From Sporosarcina luteola (GTDB lineage: Bacteria; Bacillota; Bacilli; Bacillales_A; Planococcaceae), in the NCBI RefSeq assembly GCF_007991495.1, contig NZ_BJYL01000036.1, positions 1-62,362 of the forward strand: a DNA stretch of 62,362 bases, written 5' to 3'. The notes below the pieces were generated by a model. It made no database searches, had not been told where the DNA came from, and was given only the letters and a program-made list of their open reading frames with translations. Shown here piece after piece: positions 39,326 to 48,031 of this stretch (its first letter is position 1; each line of letters begins with the position of its first letter). A program made the translations under genes and the position numbers.

Positions 39326-39516
39326 CGGATTATTATAGTGTCCTGCAACTTCTTAAACGATTTGGCATCTTTATTTATACAGGGGATAGAAAAACGGACA
39401 TTGAACTGATGATGTCCGAGGTGAAAGAACTCTTTGATAATGGGTTGATTATGAAAGAGGATTATATAAAGGCTCAAATGGTTTTAAAGAAGAAATTGAA
39501 TGAGATTGAAAATTAG
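39322..39516 (+). CDS. YqgQ family small protein (DUF910)
   Basis: A 64-residue helical protein with the pattern SVLQLLKRFGIFIYTGDRK and DIELMMSEVKELFDNGLI, recognisable as the YqgQ family, a proposed single-strand nucleic-acid binder of uncertain role. ATG overlaps the preceding TGA (ATGA), so it is co-translated with the cyclo-ligase. Confidence 0.85.
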   Translation: MTDYYSVLQLLKRFGIFIYTGDRKTDIELMMSEVKELFDNGLIMKEDYIKAQMVLKKKLNEIEN

Positions 39517-39540
39517 AAATACATTTTCAATGGCGGATTA

Positions 39541-39566
39541 TGAAACTTTTTAATGTCTCGTCCGTC
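39541..39566 (+). promoter_or_regulatory. ECF-type (sigma-M/W-like) promoter of the LTA synthase gene
   Basis: TGAAAC (39541-39546), exactly 16 bp, CGTC (39563-39566). CGTC is the -10 favoured by sigma-M and sigma-X in B. subtilis. The LTA synthase start is 74 bases downstream. Confidence 0.6.
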
Positions 39567-39639
39567 TATTATGTGTAGTGCATGTACAAATGATAGGGTG
39601 AATTTACAATTAGATTCAACTATGAAAGGAAGATTAAGA

Positions 39640-41532
39640 ATGAAGAAAGTAACTTGGCCCAAACATTCCGTACTCGGCATTGCCATTGTCGCTACTTGGC
39701 TAACAACCTATATAGGCTATATATCTAGCTTTAATATGAAAATTGATAACATGATGCAAGAATTCATTCTATTCATCAACCCACTAAGTTTTCTGTTATT
39801 CATATACGGTATTGCACTTTTCATAAAGAGTACGAAACGTCGTAACATATATATTTTTTCTGTCAGTTTGATTACATCTATCATCATGTTCAGCAATGCG
39901 GTTTTCTACCGATTTTTCAGCGACTTTATAACATTGCCTTTATTATTCCAGACAAATAATTTCGGGGATTTATCCTCTTCTGTCGTCGCAAATATCCATG
40001 TATGGGACATTTTCTTTTTCTCTGATGTCATTATCATTGCATTAGCTTTGAAATTCATAAACGAAAGAGAAAGTGTCTTAAGCCAACGCAGTATCGGCCG
40101 TAAACTATACTTTGTAGTCACTGCCACAATACTAATGGTGAACTTAGGATTAGCGGAAGCGCAAAGACCACAATTGCTTACAAGGAGCTTTGACAGGGAG
40201 CTCCTCGTTAAAAACATCGGAACATACAATTATCATATTTATGATTTTTTCATCCAATCAAAAACACATGCACAACGAGCACTTGCTGACGGTAGTGAGC
40301 TCTCTGAGGTCGCTAACTACGTCAATGCGAACTATGCAGAACCAGATCCTGAAATGTTCGGAGTTGCAAAAGGCCGCAACGTCATTTTTGTTTCATTGGA
40401 GTCCTTGCAAAACTTTGTCATTAATAATGAGATGAATGGATATGAAATTTCTCCATTCCTGAACGAATTAACACGAGATCCGGATACATTCTATTTCGAT
40501 AACTTCTATCATCAGACCGGATTGGGAAAAACATCCGACTCGGAATTCATCATGGAAAATTCCTTGTATGGACGAAATGGCGGTGCTGTCTTCTTCACGA
40601 ACAGCGGGAATACATTCAACTCCATGTCTGAGAAGCTTGGAGACAATGGCTACTTTACGAGCGTGATGCATGCCAATAACCGAAGCTTCTGGAACCGGGA
40701 TATTATGTACCAAGCGTTAGGAATTCAAAAGTTCTATGACGTGGAAAGCTATGAAATCGGGGAAGGGCAAGCGGTTAACTGGGGTATGAAGGACATTCCT
40801 TTCCTTGAACAATCAGTAGAATTGATGAAAGAAATGCCACAGCCTTTTTCGACTCGTGTAATTACTTTAACAAATCACCATCCATTCGATTTGGATGAGG
40901 AAGATATGATTATCCCGCAATATGATTCAAACTCGAAAACGTTGAATAAGTATTTCCAAACTGTCCGTTATATGGATGAAGCTATAAAAATCTTCTTTGA
41001 TGACTTGAAGGAAAGTGGTATCTATGACAATTCAATCATCGTCATGTATGGAGATCACTATGGCATTTCAGAAAACCATAATAAAGCGATGGGCATGTAT
41101 ATGGATAAGGAAATTACACCGTTTGACGATGTAGAATTACAGAAAGTGCCTTTCTTCATCCATATCCCAGGATACGGTGAAGGGAAAACTTCAAATGAAC
41201 TTTCAGGTCAAATGGATATCAGACCAACCGTTCTACATTTACTGGGCATCGATACGAAAGAAGACATGCAAATGGGAGCAGATGTATTTTCACCTGACCA
41301 TGAGCCGTTCGTTATTTTCAGAGACGGTCGTCTTGTGACAGAAAATAATATTTACGCACATGATGTATGTTACGATATCCAAACCGGGGAAGTAGAAACG
41401 GATGAAGAAGCTTGTGAGCCTTATATTGAACGCGCCACAACTGAACTTGGCTATTCCGATTTAATCATCAATGGCGACTTGCTCCGATTCTCGGAGGAAG
41501 ACGGGGAAGAGTCGAAGGTTGAGATGCATTAA
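39640..41532 (+). CDS. Lipoteichoic acid synthase family protein (YqgS-like)
   Basis: A 630-residue membrane enzyme of the LtaS family that polymerises glycerol phosphate from phosphatidylglycerol outside the membrane. Five N-terminal helices (to about residue 180) precede the sulfatase-fold domain. The catalytic threonine lies in GLGKTSDSEF, and further metal-site motifs include SLESLQ, MYGDHYG and the NHHPFD segment. ATG 39640 follows AAAGGAAG; the open frame reaches 39553. Position after yqgQ fits YqgS. An ECF-type promoter suggests induction by envelope stress. Confidence 0.92.
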   Translation: MKKVTWPKHSVLGIAIVATWLTTYIGYISSFNMKIDNMMQEFILFINPLSFLLFIYGIALFIKSTKRRNIYIFSVSLITSIIMFSNAVFYRFFSDFITLPLLFQTNNFGDLSSSVVANIHVWDIFFFSDVIIIALALKFINERESVLSQRSIGRKLYFVVTATILMVNLGLAEAQRPQLLTRSFDRELLVKNIGTYNYHIYDFFIQSKTHAQRALADGSELSEVANYVNANYAEPDPEMFGVAKGRNVIFVSLESLQNFVINNEMNGYEISPFLNELTRDPDTFYFDNFYHQTGLGKTSDSEFIMENSLYGRNGGAVFFTNSGNTFNSMSEKLGDNGYFTSVMHANNRSFWNRDIMYQALGIQKFYDVESYEIGEGQAVNWGMKDIPFLEQSVELMKEMPQPFSTRVITLTNHHPFDLDEEDMIIPQYDSNSKTLNKYFQTVRYMDEAIKIFFDDLKESGIYDNSIIVMYGDHYGISENHNKAMGMYMDKEITPFDDVELQKVPFFIHIPGYGEGKTSNELSGQMDIRPTVLHLLGIDTKEDMQMGADVFSPDHEPFVIFRDGRLVTENNIYAHDVCYDIQTGEVETDEEACEPYIERATTELGYSDLIINGDLLRFSEEDGEESKVEMH

Positions 41533-41543
41533 TATCGACTAAG

Positions 41544-41578
41544 TCTGCACGGGTTCACTTACCGTGCAGATTTTTTTA
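41544..41578 (+). terminator. Intrinsic terminator after the LTA synthase gene
   Basis: Perfect stem TCTGCACGG (41544-41552) with CCGTGCAGA (41562-41570), then seven T residues. Confidence 0.9.
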
Positions 41579-41617
41579 TTGGATAGAGGCTAAGTAAAGC
41601 TCTATTAAAACATCATG

Positions 41618-41651
41618 TGCAAAGCGCTTTCCATTGCTTGGAATGGAAAGC
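41618..41651 (+). promoter_or_regulatory. Inverted repeat with embedded cre-like core, upstream of yqgU
   Basis: GCTTTCCATT (41626-41635) and AATGGAAAGC (41642-41651) are perfect inverted arms with a 6-base loop and no T-run. The left arm is fused to AAAGCGCTTTCC (41621-41632), whose core matches cre at 11 of 14 positions. It lies over the -35 region of a TATAAT at 41666-41671, so it looks like an operator. Confidence 0.5.
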
Positions 41652-41695
41652 AGCTGACTTGTTAGTATAATTTGAAAGAGAAAGGAGGGGACGCG

Positions 41696-42790
41696 ATGAA
41701 AAAAATTATTCTTTTGCTTTTTTTATTACTAATCATTTCAGGATGTTCGGAAAAAGAAGAGCCTTCCTTTGTGCAGCCGGATACAGAACCGGAACCATCG
41801 ATTGAAAAGCAAAAGGAGGAACCGCCTTTTGAAATGCTAAAAGTAAACCCCTCCACCTTTCATTTCATCGCCGATTGGCTTTCAGATACTGAACTTTTAT
41901 ATGTTGAAAAAAACGGCGGTCTGTATCAAGTGAAATCCTTTAATATTGAGACGGGTGAAATAAAACAAATCTATGAAGATTCATCATTTATTACTGATGT
42001 CTATGTTCATCCATCACTAAACTATTTACTAATACATACGAGTGAACAATCTGATTCGGCAATTATTAAAGTGATTTCCACGGATGGATCATTACAGCAT
42101 CAGGTGGAAATTGAGTCGACTGAGCTATCCATTGAGTGGAATGAATTAGACCCGGAGAAGATTTTATTCACAGCATTTCATGAAGACTGGTCTTATGATT
42201 TATTTGTCTTTGATGGACATACTGAAAACCTTTCGATCATTGAATTGGAAGATCCTTTCCCTAAGTGGTCCGGCGAAAACGGAATTGCCTATATGCTTTT
42301 TCCTGACCATCCGCTTGAAGGCGGGGATATGCAAATTTATAATTTAGATACTGGCTCATCGGTTTCTTTTGTAGAGAAGGATGTTATTTACTTTGATACG
42401 TTTAAAGATACGTTATTCATCGTCCAAGCTCTGCAGCCGGATCTCTTCATGTATTCGATTAGGAATGATAAAGGTACGATATTATCCAGTTGGGACATGC
42501 CTGCCGTTAGTAATTATTCGGAATGGGTAATTCCAGACGTTGAATGGACGAATGAAGGGCAGTTTCTTTACAAAGGCGCTCGCCAAACTGGCCAGTTGGA
42601 TGAAATTGGATCGAATTTTAACTTATACCGACACGAAGCAGAAAGCTCCGAACTGATTATGGAAGGACTGGAAGCAGAGCCGTTCAAATGTTCCCCTTCG
42701 GGTAATCGCTGTTTAAATGGTTATACTTTTGATGAGTTGATAGAGGTTGATTCTGGAGAAAAGCGAAAGTGGATTCAATTGAACGAATGA
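41696..42790 (+). CDS. YqgU-like lipoprotein
   Basis: A 364-residue lipoprotein. Signal peptide KKIILLLFLLLIISGC ends in a lipobox (ISGC), followed by an acidic Pro/Glu linker. The rest is beta-rich with repeated short blades (LSDTELLYVEKNGGLYQV, YDLFVFDGHTENLSI), suggesting a beta-propeller exposed outside the membrane. B. subtilis YqgU is the likely counterpart by position. The AAAGGAGGGG Shine-Dalgarno sets ATG 41696. Function unknown. Confidence 0.82.
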   Translation: MKKIILLLFLLLIISGCSEKEEPSFVQPDTEPEPSIEKQKEEPPFEMLKVNPSTFHFIADWLSDTELLYVEKNGGLYQVKSFNIETGEIKQIYEDSSFITDVYVHPSLNYLLIHTSEQSDSAIIKVISTDGSLQHQVEIESTELSIEWNELDPEKILFTAFHEDWSYDLFVFDGHTENLSIIELEDPFPKWSGENGIAYMLFPDHPLEGGDMQIYNLDTGSSVSFVEKDVIYFDTFKDTLFIVQALQPDLFMYSIRNDKGTILSSWDMPAVSNYSEWVIPDVEWTNEGQFLYKGARQTGQLDEIGSNFNLYRHEAESSELIMEGLEAEPFKCSPSGNRCLNGYTFDELIEVDSGEKRKWIQLNE

Positions 42791-42827
42791 AAAAACATCC
42801 GCTGCAATTATGCAGTGGATGTTTTTT
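42790..42827. terminator. Bidirectional terminator between yqgU and the DUF2759 gene
   Basis: AAAAAACATCCGCTGCA pairs with TGCAGTGGATGTTTTTT across a 4-base loop (one wobble), between convergent genes. Confidence 0.9.
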
Positions 42828-42843
42828 GGTACGCCATTTCTAA

Positions 42844-43032
42844 TTAATGTAGAGTTGCTGGGTATCCTTGGAATACAAGTGTTGCAATTGTAAAACCGCC
42901 AAAGATGACAGCAGAAGCAAGATTGAAGACTATGCTTAAAATATTGCGCTCTTTGAAGCCTTGTACAGTACCGACGACAGAAAGAATCGCAACTAGGCCG
43001 AAGATCACCATTAGAATGATACTCGTGTTCAT
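42844..43032 (-). CDS. DUF2759 small membrane protein
   Basis: A 62-residue protein with two hydrophobic helices (IILMVIFGLVAILSVVGTV and ILSIVFNLASAVIFGGFTI). The pattern, length and place next to yqgU and yqgX match the DUF2759 family of Bacillales. No function is known. An AAAGGAGTGT Shine-Dalgarno lies upstream on the minus strand. Confidence 0.8.
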   Translation of the reverse strand: MNTSIILMVIFGLVAILSVVGTVQGFKERNILSIVFNLASAVIFGGFTIATLVFQGYPATLH

Positions 43033-43190
43033 GTGGAAGACACTCCTTTCAAGTAGAAAAAAAATGAATGCCGATTTAGCAATATTCCTTCTCTATTGTA
43101 CTGTTTAATAAACTTTTTGTCGAGGCAAATTAATGACGTTTGTTTGAAATCGCTTCACAAGTCCATTACTATTTAATGAGGGAGGTGTGA

Positions 43191-43829
43191 ATGATGTTAA
43201 ACGTACGTACATATCCACTAGGTCCGATACAGACGAATTGCTATATCATCCATTATAATGAAGGCGGCTGCTTAGTAATTGACCCGGGAGAGGAAGGGAA
43301 CCGGATTATTGCGGAAATTGAAAAGATGAAACGAAAACCGTTAGCCATCCTTTTGACACATGCGCATTTCGATCATATTGGCGCTGTAGATCAGGTAAGA
43401 AATCATTTTTCCATACCGGTTTATGTTCATAAAAAGGAAAAAGATTGGCTGGGGAATCCCGATCTTAATGGTTCATCCAAATATCCTGGTTTGCCGTTAG
43501 TTCAAAATGGATCGGCCGATAAGTTCCTGTCTGAAGGACAGCTGACAATTGGTCCATTCGATTTCGAGGTCCGTCATACACCGGGGCATTCTCCTGGAAG
43601 TGTCTCCTTTATTTTTACGGATGCACAAGTAGCCATTGTTGGAGATACGCTCTTTAGGCAAAGTATCGGCAGGACAGATCTGCCTGGTGGAAACACAAAC
43701 ACATTGCTCAATTCCATCCATAACAAGATATTATCATTGGATGATGAGTTTATAGTATACCCGGGACATGGTCCCTCTACTACACCTGGTGAAGAAAAGG
43801 ATCATAATCCATTTTTGAATGGATTTTAA
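43191..43829 (+). CDS. MBL-fold metallohydrolase (YqgX, glyoxalase II-like)
   Basis: A 212-residue metallo-beta-lactamase-fold hydrolase. Metal ligands are in LTHAHFDHIGA, RHTPGHSPGSV, VGDTLF and YPGHGP. The family is annotated as hydroxyacylglutathione hydrolase-like, but Bacillales use bacillithiol, so a bacillithiol conjugate is a plausible substrate (inference). Two ATGs in a row (43191, 43194) follow GGGAGGTG. Terminated by a strong bidirectional hairpin. Confidence 0.9.
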   Translation: MMLNVRTYPLGPIQTNCYIIHYNEGGCLVIDPGEEGNRIIAEIEKMKRKPLAILLTHAHFDHIGAVDQVRNHFSIPVYVHKKEKDWLGNPDLNGSSKYPGLPLVQNGSADKFLSEGQLTIGPFDFEVRHTPGHSPGSVSFIFTDAQVAIVGDTLFRQSIGRTDLPGGNTNTLLNSIHNKILSLDDEFIVYPGHGPSTTPGEEKDHNPFLNGF

Positions 43830-43879
43830 TGAAAAAAAGCGAAGGGCGCCTCTAGCGCCCGAAGCAGGATAGAAAAAGT

Positions 43880-43907
43880 AAAAAACCCGTCAGCTGACGG
43901 GTTTTTT
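43880..43907. terminator. Bidirectional terminator after yqgX
   Basis: A 28-base perfect palindrome, AAAAAACCCGTCAG and its complement, centred on AGCT. A second small GC-rich hairpin (GGGCGC/GCGCCC, 43845-43860) precedes it. Confidence 0.9.
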
Positions 43908-43916
43908 GTTTGGCGA

Positions 43917-44159
43917 TCAGTGACCGCCACCTGGTACGTGAATGAATGTTGCATAATAGCTGAATCCTACCATGAAAATCATTAGGTAAGCTCCGAACAT
44001 GTACATATACATACGCTCTGTAAGATTCAAATATCCAAGCAACAGGAAGAAAATAGTGCTGGCAACAAAGATGACGGTTGCTGGCATCATCCCTCCAATG
44101 AAAAACATTACAGCGAAAATACCAGTCCAAAAACCACATAGCTTGAACATGTTATCCAT
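43917..44159 (-). CDS. DUF2626 small membrane protein (YqgY-like)
   Basis: An 80-residue protein with three hydrophobic helices (IFAVMFFIGGMM, TVIFVASTIFFLLLGYL, YLMIFMVGFSYYATF) and a C-terminal PGGGH. This matches the DUF2626 family, called YqgY in B. subtilis and found just upstream of comGA there too. The ATG at 44159 follows TTAGGAGGGAC on the minus strand. Function unknown. Confidence 0.82.
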   Translation of the reverse strand: MDNMFKLCGFWTGIFAVMFFIGGMMPATVIFVASTIFFLLLGYLNLTERMYMYMFGAYLMIFMVGFSYYATFIHVPGGGH

Positions 44160-44291
44160 AAGTGCGTCCCTCCTAACATAAAACAATGCAAAGATCTCCT
44201 AATCATTATAATGGATAGCAACTCTAAAAGTAAACTCTTATCGGATCGACATTGTGACAAATGGATGTACTGAATTGTAGAAAAACAGTAG

Positions 44292-44324
44292 AAAATTTGT
44301 TTTTCTGACGAAAAAGCTGGTTCT
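44292..44324 (+). promoter_or_regulatory. Candidate ComK box (K-box) of the comG operon
   Basis: AT-box 1 is AAAA-N5-TTTT (44292-44304). AT-box 2 is AAAA-N5-TTCT (44312-44324, one mismatch), 7 bp further on. ComK sites in B. subtilis are paired AAAAN5TTTT boxes 8, 18 or 31 bp apart. A TATAAT with a poor -35 lies downstream (44370-44375), as expected for an activated promoter. Confidence 0.6.
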
Positions 44325-44459
44325 AATTTAATTATCTGCCGAATTTGGCCATTCTATTTCGAGTTTCCGTATAATCATTCCATTTTATATTCATTCATCG
44401 TATACTCACTGTAAGGTGGAAAGCGGCCTTTCACCTCGATATTGAAAGAGGGGTGTTCA

Positions 44460-45467
44460 ATGGACAAGCGTAACAATCTAATCGAAACAAAATGCTTTGA
44501 GCTATTGGAACGGGCGATTGCAAATGAGGCGACAGACATCCATCTTGTTCCGTTGCGTGATCGTTATGACGTATGTTTCAAAAAGAATTCTAGACTTGAA
44601 CGGACCGGCTCATTTCCCCCACAATTGGCGGCCCGTATGATCTCCTTTTATAAATTCCTTTCTTCGTTAGATATTAGTGACAAACGAAAACCTCAGAGCG
44701 GTTCATTTCACAAGAAAATACAGGATGAAAATTTTTCATTCCGTGTTTCAACTATTCCATCCATTCAACTTAAAGAAAGTGTCGTCATTCGACTGCAAAA
44801 GCATGACAAAATAATGCCGTTGAATCAGCTATGCATTGAACCTCAATGGGAGAAGAAACTTCGGAGGGCGACGGAAGAGCAACAAGGCCTAATTATCGTC
44901 ACAGGTCCAACCGGCAGTGGAAAAACGACTACGATTTATTCATTGACAGCCCACTGCGTCAATCTTCTCGAAAGACATGTTATTTCACTTGAGGACCCTG
45001 TGGAAAATAATCATTCCCATTTGCTTCAAATTCAGGTGAATGAACGGTCTGGCATGACGTATGCTGCCGGCTTGAAAGCGATTTTAAGGCACTCTCCTGA
45101 CGTTATCATGATCGGTGAAATTAGGGATTCTGAAACAGCAAAGACAGCAGTTGCTGCGGCTTTGACAGGGCATCTTGTCCTGACGACTGTACATGCTAAA
45201 GATCCGGAAGGCTGTTTTTATAGGCTGATGGATTTTGGCATCACCCCGGAAGAGTTACGGCAGACAATCGTATGCATTTCTGCCCAACGGCTCATTCAGA
45301 AAAAAAACGGCGGAACGGGAGCTGTCTTTGAAATTGTCCAAGGAGATTTATTGGACGCGATTTCTGAAGGCATTATTAAAGGTGAACGTGTGGCAGTTCC
45401 GCGTGAAATGAAAATCGAACACCTCAGAAAAAAATACGGCATTCAAAAAGAGAATTCCTATGGTTAA
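44460..45467 (+). CDS. comGA: Competence pseudopilus ATPase ComGA
   Basis: A 335-residue traffic ATPase that powers assembly of the DNA-uptake pseudopilus. Walker A is GPTGSGKTT, followed by the Asp box SLEDPVE, Walker B (VIMIGEIRD) and the His box GHLVLTTVHA. TTG 44442 is in frame, but AAAGAGGGG sets ATG 44460. First gene of the comG operon, overlapping comGB by 8 bases and preceded by a K-box. Confidence 0.95.
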   Translation: MDKRNNLIETKCFELLERAIANEATDIHLVPLRDRYDVCFKKNSRLERTGSFPPQLAARMISFYKFLSSLDISDKRKPQSGSFHKKIQDENFSFRVSTIPSIQLKESVVIRLQKHDKIMPLNQLCIEPQWEKKLRRATEEQQGLIIVTGPTGSGKTTTIYSLTAHCVNLLERHVISLEDPVENNHSHLLQIQVNERSGMTYAAGLKAILRHSPDVIMIGEIRDSETAKTAVAAALTGHLVLTTVHAKDPEGCFYRLMDFGITPEELRQTIVCISAQRLIQKKNGGTGAVFEIVQGDLLDAISEGIIKGERVAVPREMKIEHLRKKYGIQKENSYG

Positions 45468-46515
45468 AATTCGAACATGGTCTATCAGAAACTCCTTGCA
45501 CGAAATTGAAAATCGAGCTGCTTTTTTAGAGAGACTTTCTGTTTTATTGCGCGAAGGATACACCTTTCATGATGGATTAGTTGTTTTACTGCCGCACCAT
45601 ACAAAACATTATGTAGAGCTAATTGAACAGACAGAATCGGATTTTAAAAAAGGGCATGGGACTACGGCCGTTCTCCAAAGGCTCGGTTTTTCTTCCAGTA
45701 CTCTTCTGCCTGTTATCGTGTCTGAGATAGACGGAAGATTGGCGGAAGCGTTGAAAGGGATTGCTGAACGGTTAAAACGAACGGATGAACGGAAGAAAAA
45801 GCTAAGGAATCTTCTTTTGTATCCGATAGTCCTTTTCACGTTCATGGGGATTTTGCTAGTGGTATTCCGAAACTATTTCCTGCCGAATCTTCAAACGTTG
45901 GCGATTGCAAGGAATGAGGAAGCGACTGGATTCGTCAACTTATTACCTATTATCGTCTCTAAAATCCCGGATGTAATGCTCGGTATTGGAACGTTTAGCA
46001 TCCTTATTGCGGTTATTGGGGTGTTCGTATTCAGCAAGCTATCGCCGACAAAGAAAATTCGATTTTCTTTAAGAATACCAATTGCCGGGCAGTTCTTTTC
46101 CAAAATGAAAACAAGAGATTTTGCTGGAGAAATTGGTAGTCTGCTGCATTCTGGCTTATCCATGCAAGATGCCCTTGAAGTTTTGGTGGAACAAAATGTA
46201 GACCCGATCATGAGTGAAATTGCAAAAGAAGTAAAAGAGCATGTTGTCTATGGAGAAAGTTTCGACCATGCAATTGATATGACCGATGGCTTGCGTGAAG
46301 ACTTGAGTGCATATGCGAAACATGGTTCTGATACGGGTCACTTGGCGAAAGAACTCATCATTTACAGCGAAAACCTTCAAGAATTGATTGAAGAGGAAAT
46401 TGGAAAGTGGTTAGCTGTATTGCAACCTGTATTGTTCACCATTTTGGCCATTTGCATCCTATCCGCCTATCTAGCGTTACTATTGCCAGTATACGGGATG
46501 TTTGACACTTTATAA
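45460..46515 (+). CDS. comGB: Competence pseudopilus membrane protein ComGB
   Basis: A 351-residue polytopic platform protein of the type II secretion F family. Three membrane segments are visible (about residues 125-145, 170-195 and 322-348), with two cytosolic repeats each containing the LLREGYTFHDGL or LLHSGLSMQDAL motif. It recruits ComGA and pseudopilins. It starts inside comGA. Confidence 0.93.
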   Translation: MVKIRTWSIRNSLHEIENRAAFLERLSVLLREGYTFHDGLVVLLPHHTKHYVELIEQTESDFKKGHGTTAVLQRLGFSSSTLLPVIVSEIDGRLAEALKGIAERLKRTDERKKKLRNLLLYPIVLFTFMGILLVVFRNYFLPNLQTLAIARNEEATGFVNLLPIIVSKIPDVMLGIGTFSILIAVIGVFVFSKLSPTKKIRFSLRIPIAGQFFSKMKTRDFAGEIGSLLHSGLSMQDALEVLVEQNVDPIMSEIAKEVKEHVVYGESFDHAIDMTDGLREDLSAYAKHGSDTGHLAKELIIYSENLQELIEEEIGKWLAVLQPVLFTILAICILSAYLALLLPVYGMFDTL

Positions 46516-46527
46516 GGAGGGGGAAAA

Positions 46528-46866
46528 GTGAAGTTTATTCAGGAAGAGAGAGCGTTCACGCTCATCGAAATGATGATCGTCCTGCTCATCATTTCAGTAT
46601 TGGTTTTGATCGCTATACCGAACGTTGCAAAGCATTCCAGCACAATCGATGAAAAGGGTTGTTCTGCTTTTGTCAAAATGGCTCAAGGACAAGTGGAGGC
46701 ATATAAGATGGAACATCATGAGATTCCTACGGTAGATGTGCTAACAGAAGAAGGATATTTGCCTAGTGGTGCTACTTGCCCTGACGGAACTGGAATTTCA
46801 ATAGTGGACGGGGAAGTTCGTCCTGATTCGGTCCCTAATGATTCGGCATCTGGAAATGACGACTAA
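46528..46866 (+). CDS. comGC: Major pseudopilin ComGC
   Basis: A 112-residue prepilin. The cleavage motif is RAFTLIEMMIVLLIISVL, with Ala in place of the usual Gly at -1 and the conserved Glu5. The two cysteines (KGCSAF and GATCPDG) fit the intramolecular disulfide of ComGC. The C-terminus carries an acidic Ser/Asn/Asp tail. GTG 46528 follows AAGGAGGGGG. ComC peptidase, not in the window, should process it. Confidence 0.93.
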   Translation: MKFIQEERAFTLIEMMIVLLIISVLVLIAIPNVAKHSSTIDEKGCSAFVKMAQGQVEAYKMEHHEIPTVDVLTEEGYLPSGATCPDGTGISIVDGEVRPDSVPNDSASGNDD

Positions 46867-47299
46867 AAGACAAGCGGGATTTACATTCCTTGAATTGCTT
46901 TTAGTGCTTAGCGTCGTTGTTGTACTGACTGCCGTCATATTACCGATTGGCGACCGTTGGATTCAAAAGCAGAGTGAAGATGAGGCGTTGCATGCGCTGG
47001 TTGCAACGATCCATCATGCACAAGCGTATGCGATTGCGAATAATGTGGCGACAACAATCAAGTTTCACAATTCGGGCAGGTCATATAGCTTATTTGCACC
47101 ACTTTCTGTCACGCAGTCAACGACCCATTTCCCGGAAGGCATGTATGGGGTAAGTGGCAACCATCGAACTAGCGTGGTGGAATTCCATCCGAACGGGCAT
47201 ATCATCAATCCTGGCACGGTCATTGTACGTACGACTAACGGTGATAAACGGATAACATTGCAATTGGAACATGGGAGGGTGCTCGTCCATGACCAATGA
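46856..47299 (+). CDS. comGD: Minor pseudopilin ComGD
   Basis: A 147-residue prepilin-like protein. The cleavage motif QAGFTFLELLLVLSVVVVL is at the N-terminus. ATG 46856 is chosen because it gives the usual short basic leader (MTTKRQAG); ATG 46838 is also open. It overlaps comGC by 11 bases. Confidence 0.9.
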   Translation: MTTKRQAGFTFLELLLVLSVVVVLTAVILPIGDRWIQKQSEDEALHALVATIHHAQAYAIANNVATTIKFHNSGRSYSLFAPLSVTQSTTHFPEGMYGVSGNHRTSVVEFHPNGHIINPGTVIVRTTNGDKRITLQLEHGRVLVHDQ

Positions 47300-47591
47300 A
47301 AAGGGGTTTTCATGGCCTGAATCCATTTTATCCCTCAGTATACTTATGATCATCTTCGGGACGTTATTGCCGCTGTATTCTCATATGTCTGCGCAAATGG
47401 AGATGAAAAAACTAGATATGCATGCTGCTGAAACTGCTTACCACGCCGCTGTCCTTCACAGCTCGTATGGATTGACAGAAGGGGAAAATTTGTTGGAACA
47501 GACTGTATATAGATGGTCGATTCAGGCTAATTCCATTTGCGTCACGTACCGAAACTTTGAAAAGGAAGTCATGAAATGCATAGACGTATGA
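47289..47591 (+). CDS. comGE: Minor pseudopilin ComGE
   Basis: A 100-residue prepilin-like protein with leader MTNEKG and a hydrophobic helix FSWPESILSLSILMIIFGTL, keeping Glu at position 5 after the cleavage site. It overlaps comGD by 11 bases. The Shine-Dalgarno GGGAGGG at 47274-47280 favours ATG 47289 over 47271. Confidence 0.85.
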   Translation: MTNEKGFSWPESILSLSILMIIFGTLLPLYSHMSAQMEMKKLDMHAAETAYHAAVLHSSYGLTEGENLLEQTVYRWSIQANSICVTYRNFEKEVMKCIDV

Positions 47592-48031
47592 AACATCAGA
47601 ATGAATTTGGATATTCACTTCTTGAATCTATTTTCCAATTGCTGATCATGGCGGTATTTCTTCATTTTTTTGTCCTCTTTTTCCATTGGAAGGCTCCCAT
47701 TGAACGCCAAATAAAAGATTATTATGAAACAGAGTGGGAGCTGTTTGGAATTGATTTACAAGCGCTGCTGAAAGAAGCGGAAGAGTTTAATGTATTAATG
47801 GGAGGCCAATCCATTTCATTTATCACTGAAAGGGGGAAAATAGAGGTCGGTCGAAGTAGTACGGTCATACGTAAAAAAGTTGGTAATGAGGGCCGGGGCC
47901 ATATTTCCATGTTTACGAATGTATCTTCAGCGTCTTTCAACCAATACGGACATGAGTTATATTTGGAGGTGGAAATGCTTGACGGCAGGAAAAGGGAAAA
48001 ATGGTTCGCCATTGGCCGTAGTCCAGAATGA
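47576..48031 (+). CDS. comGF: Minor pseudopilin ComGF
   Basis: A 151-residue prepilin-like protein: leader through NEFGYSLLESIFQLLIMAVF, then a soluble domain with the SISFITERGKIEV pattern of the ComGF family. It overlaps comGE by 16 bases. The start follows AAAAGGAAG. Confidence 0.88.
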   Translation: MHRRMKHQNEFGYSLLESIFQLLIMAVFLHFFVLFFHWKAPIERQIKDYYETEWELFGIDLQALLKEAEEFNVLMGGQSISFITERGKIEVGRSSTVIRKKVGNEGRGHISMFTNVSSASFNQYGHELYLEVEMLDGRKREKWFAIGRSPE

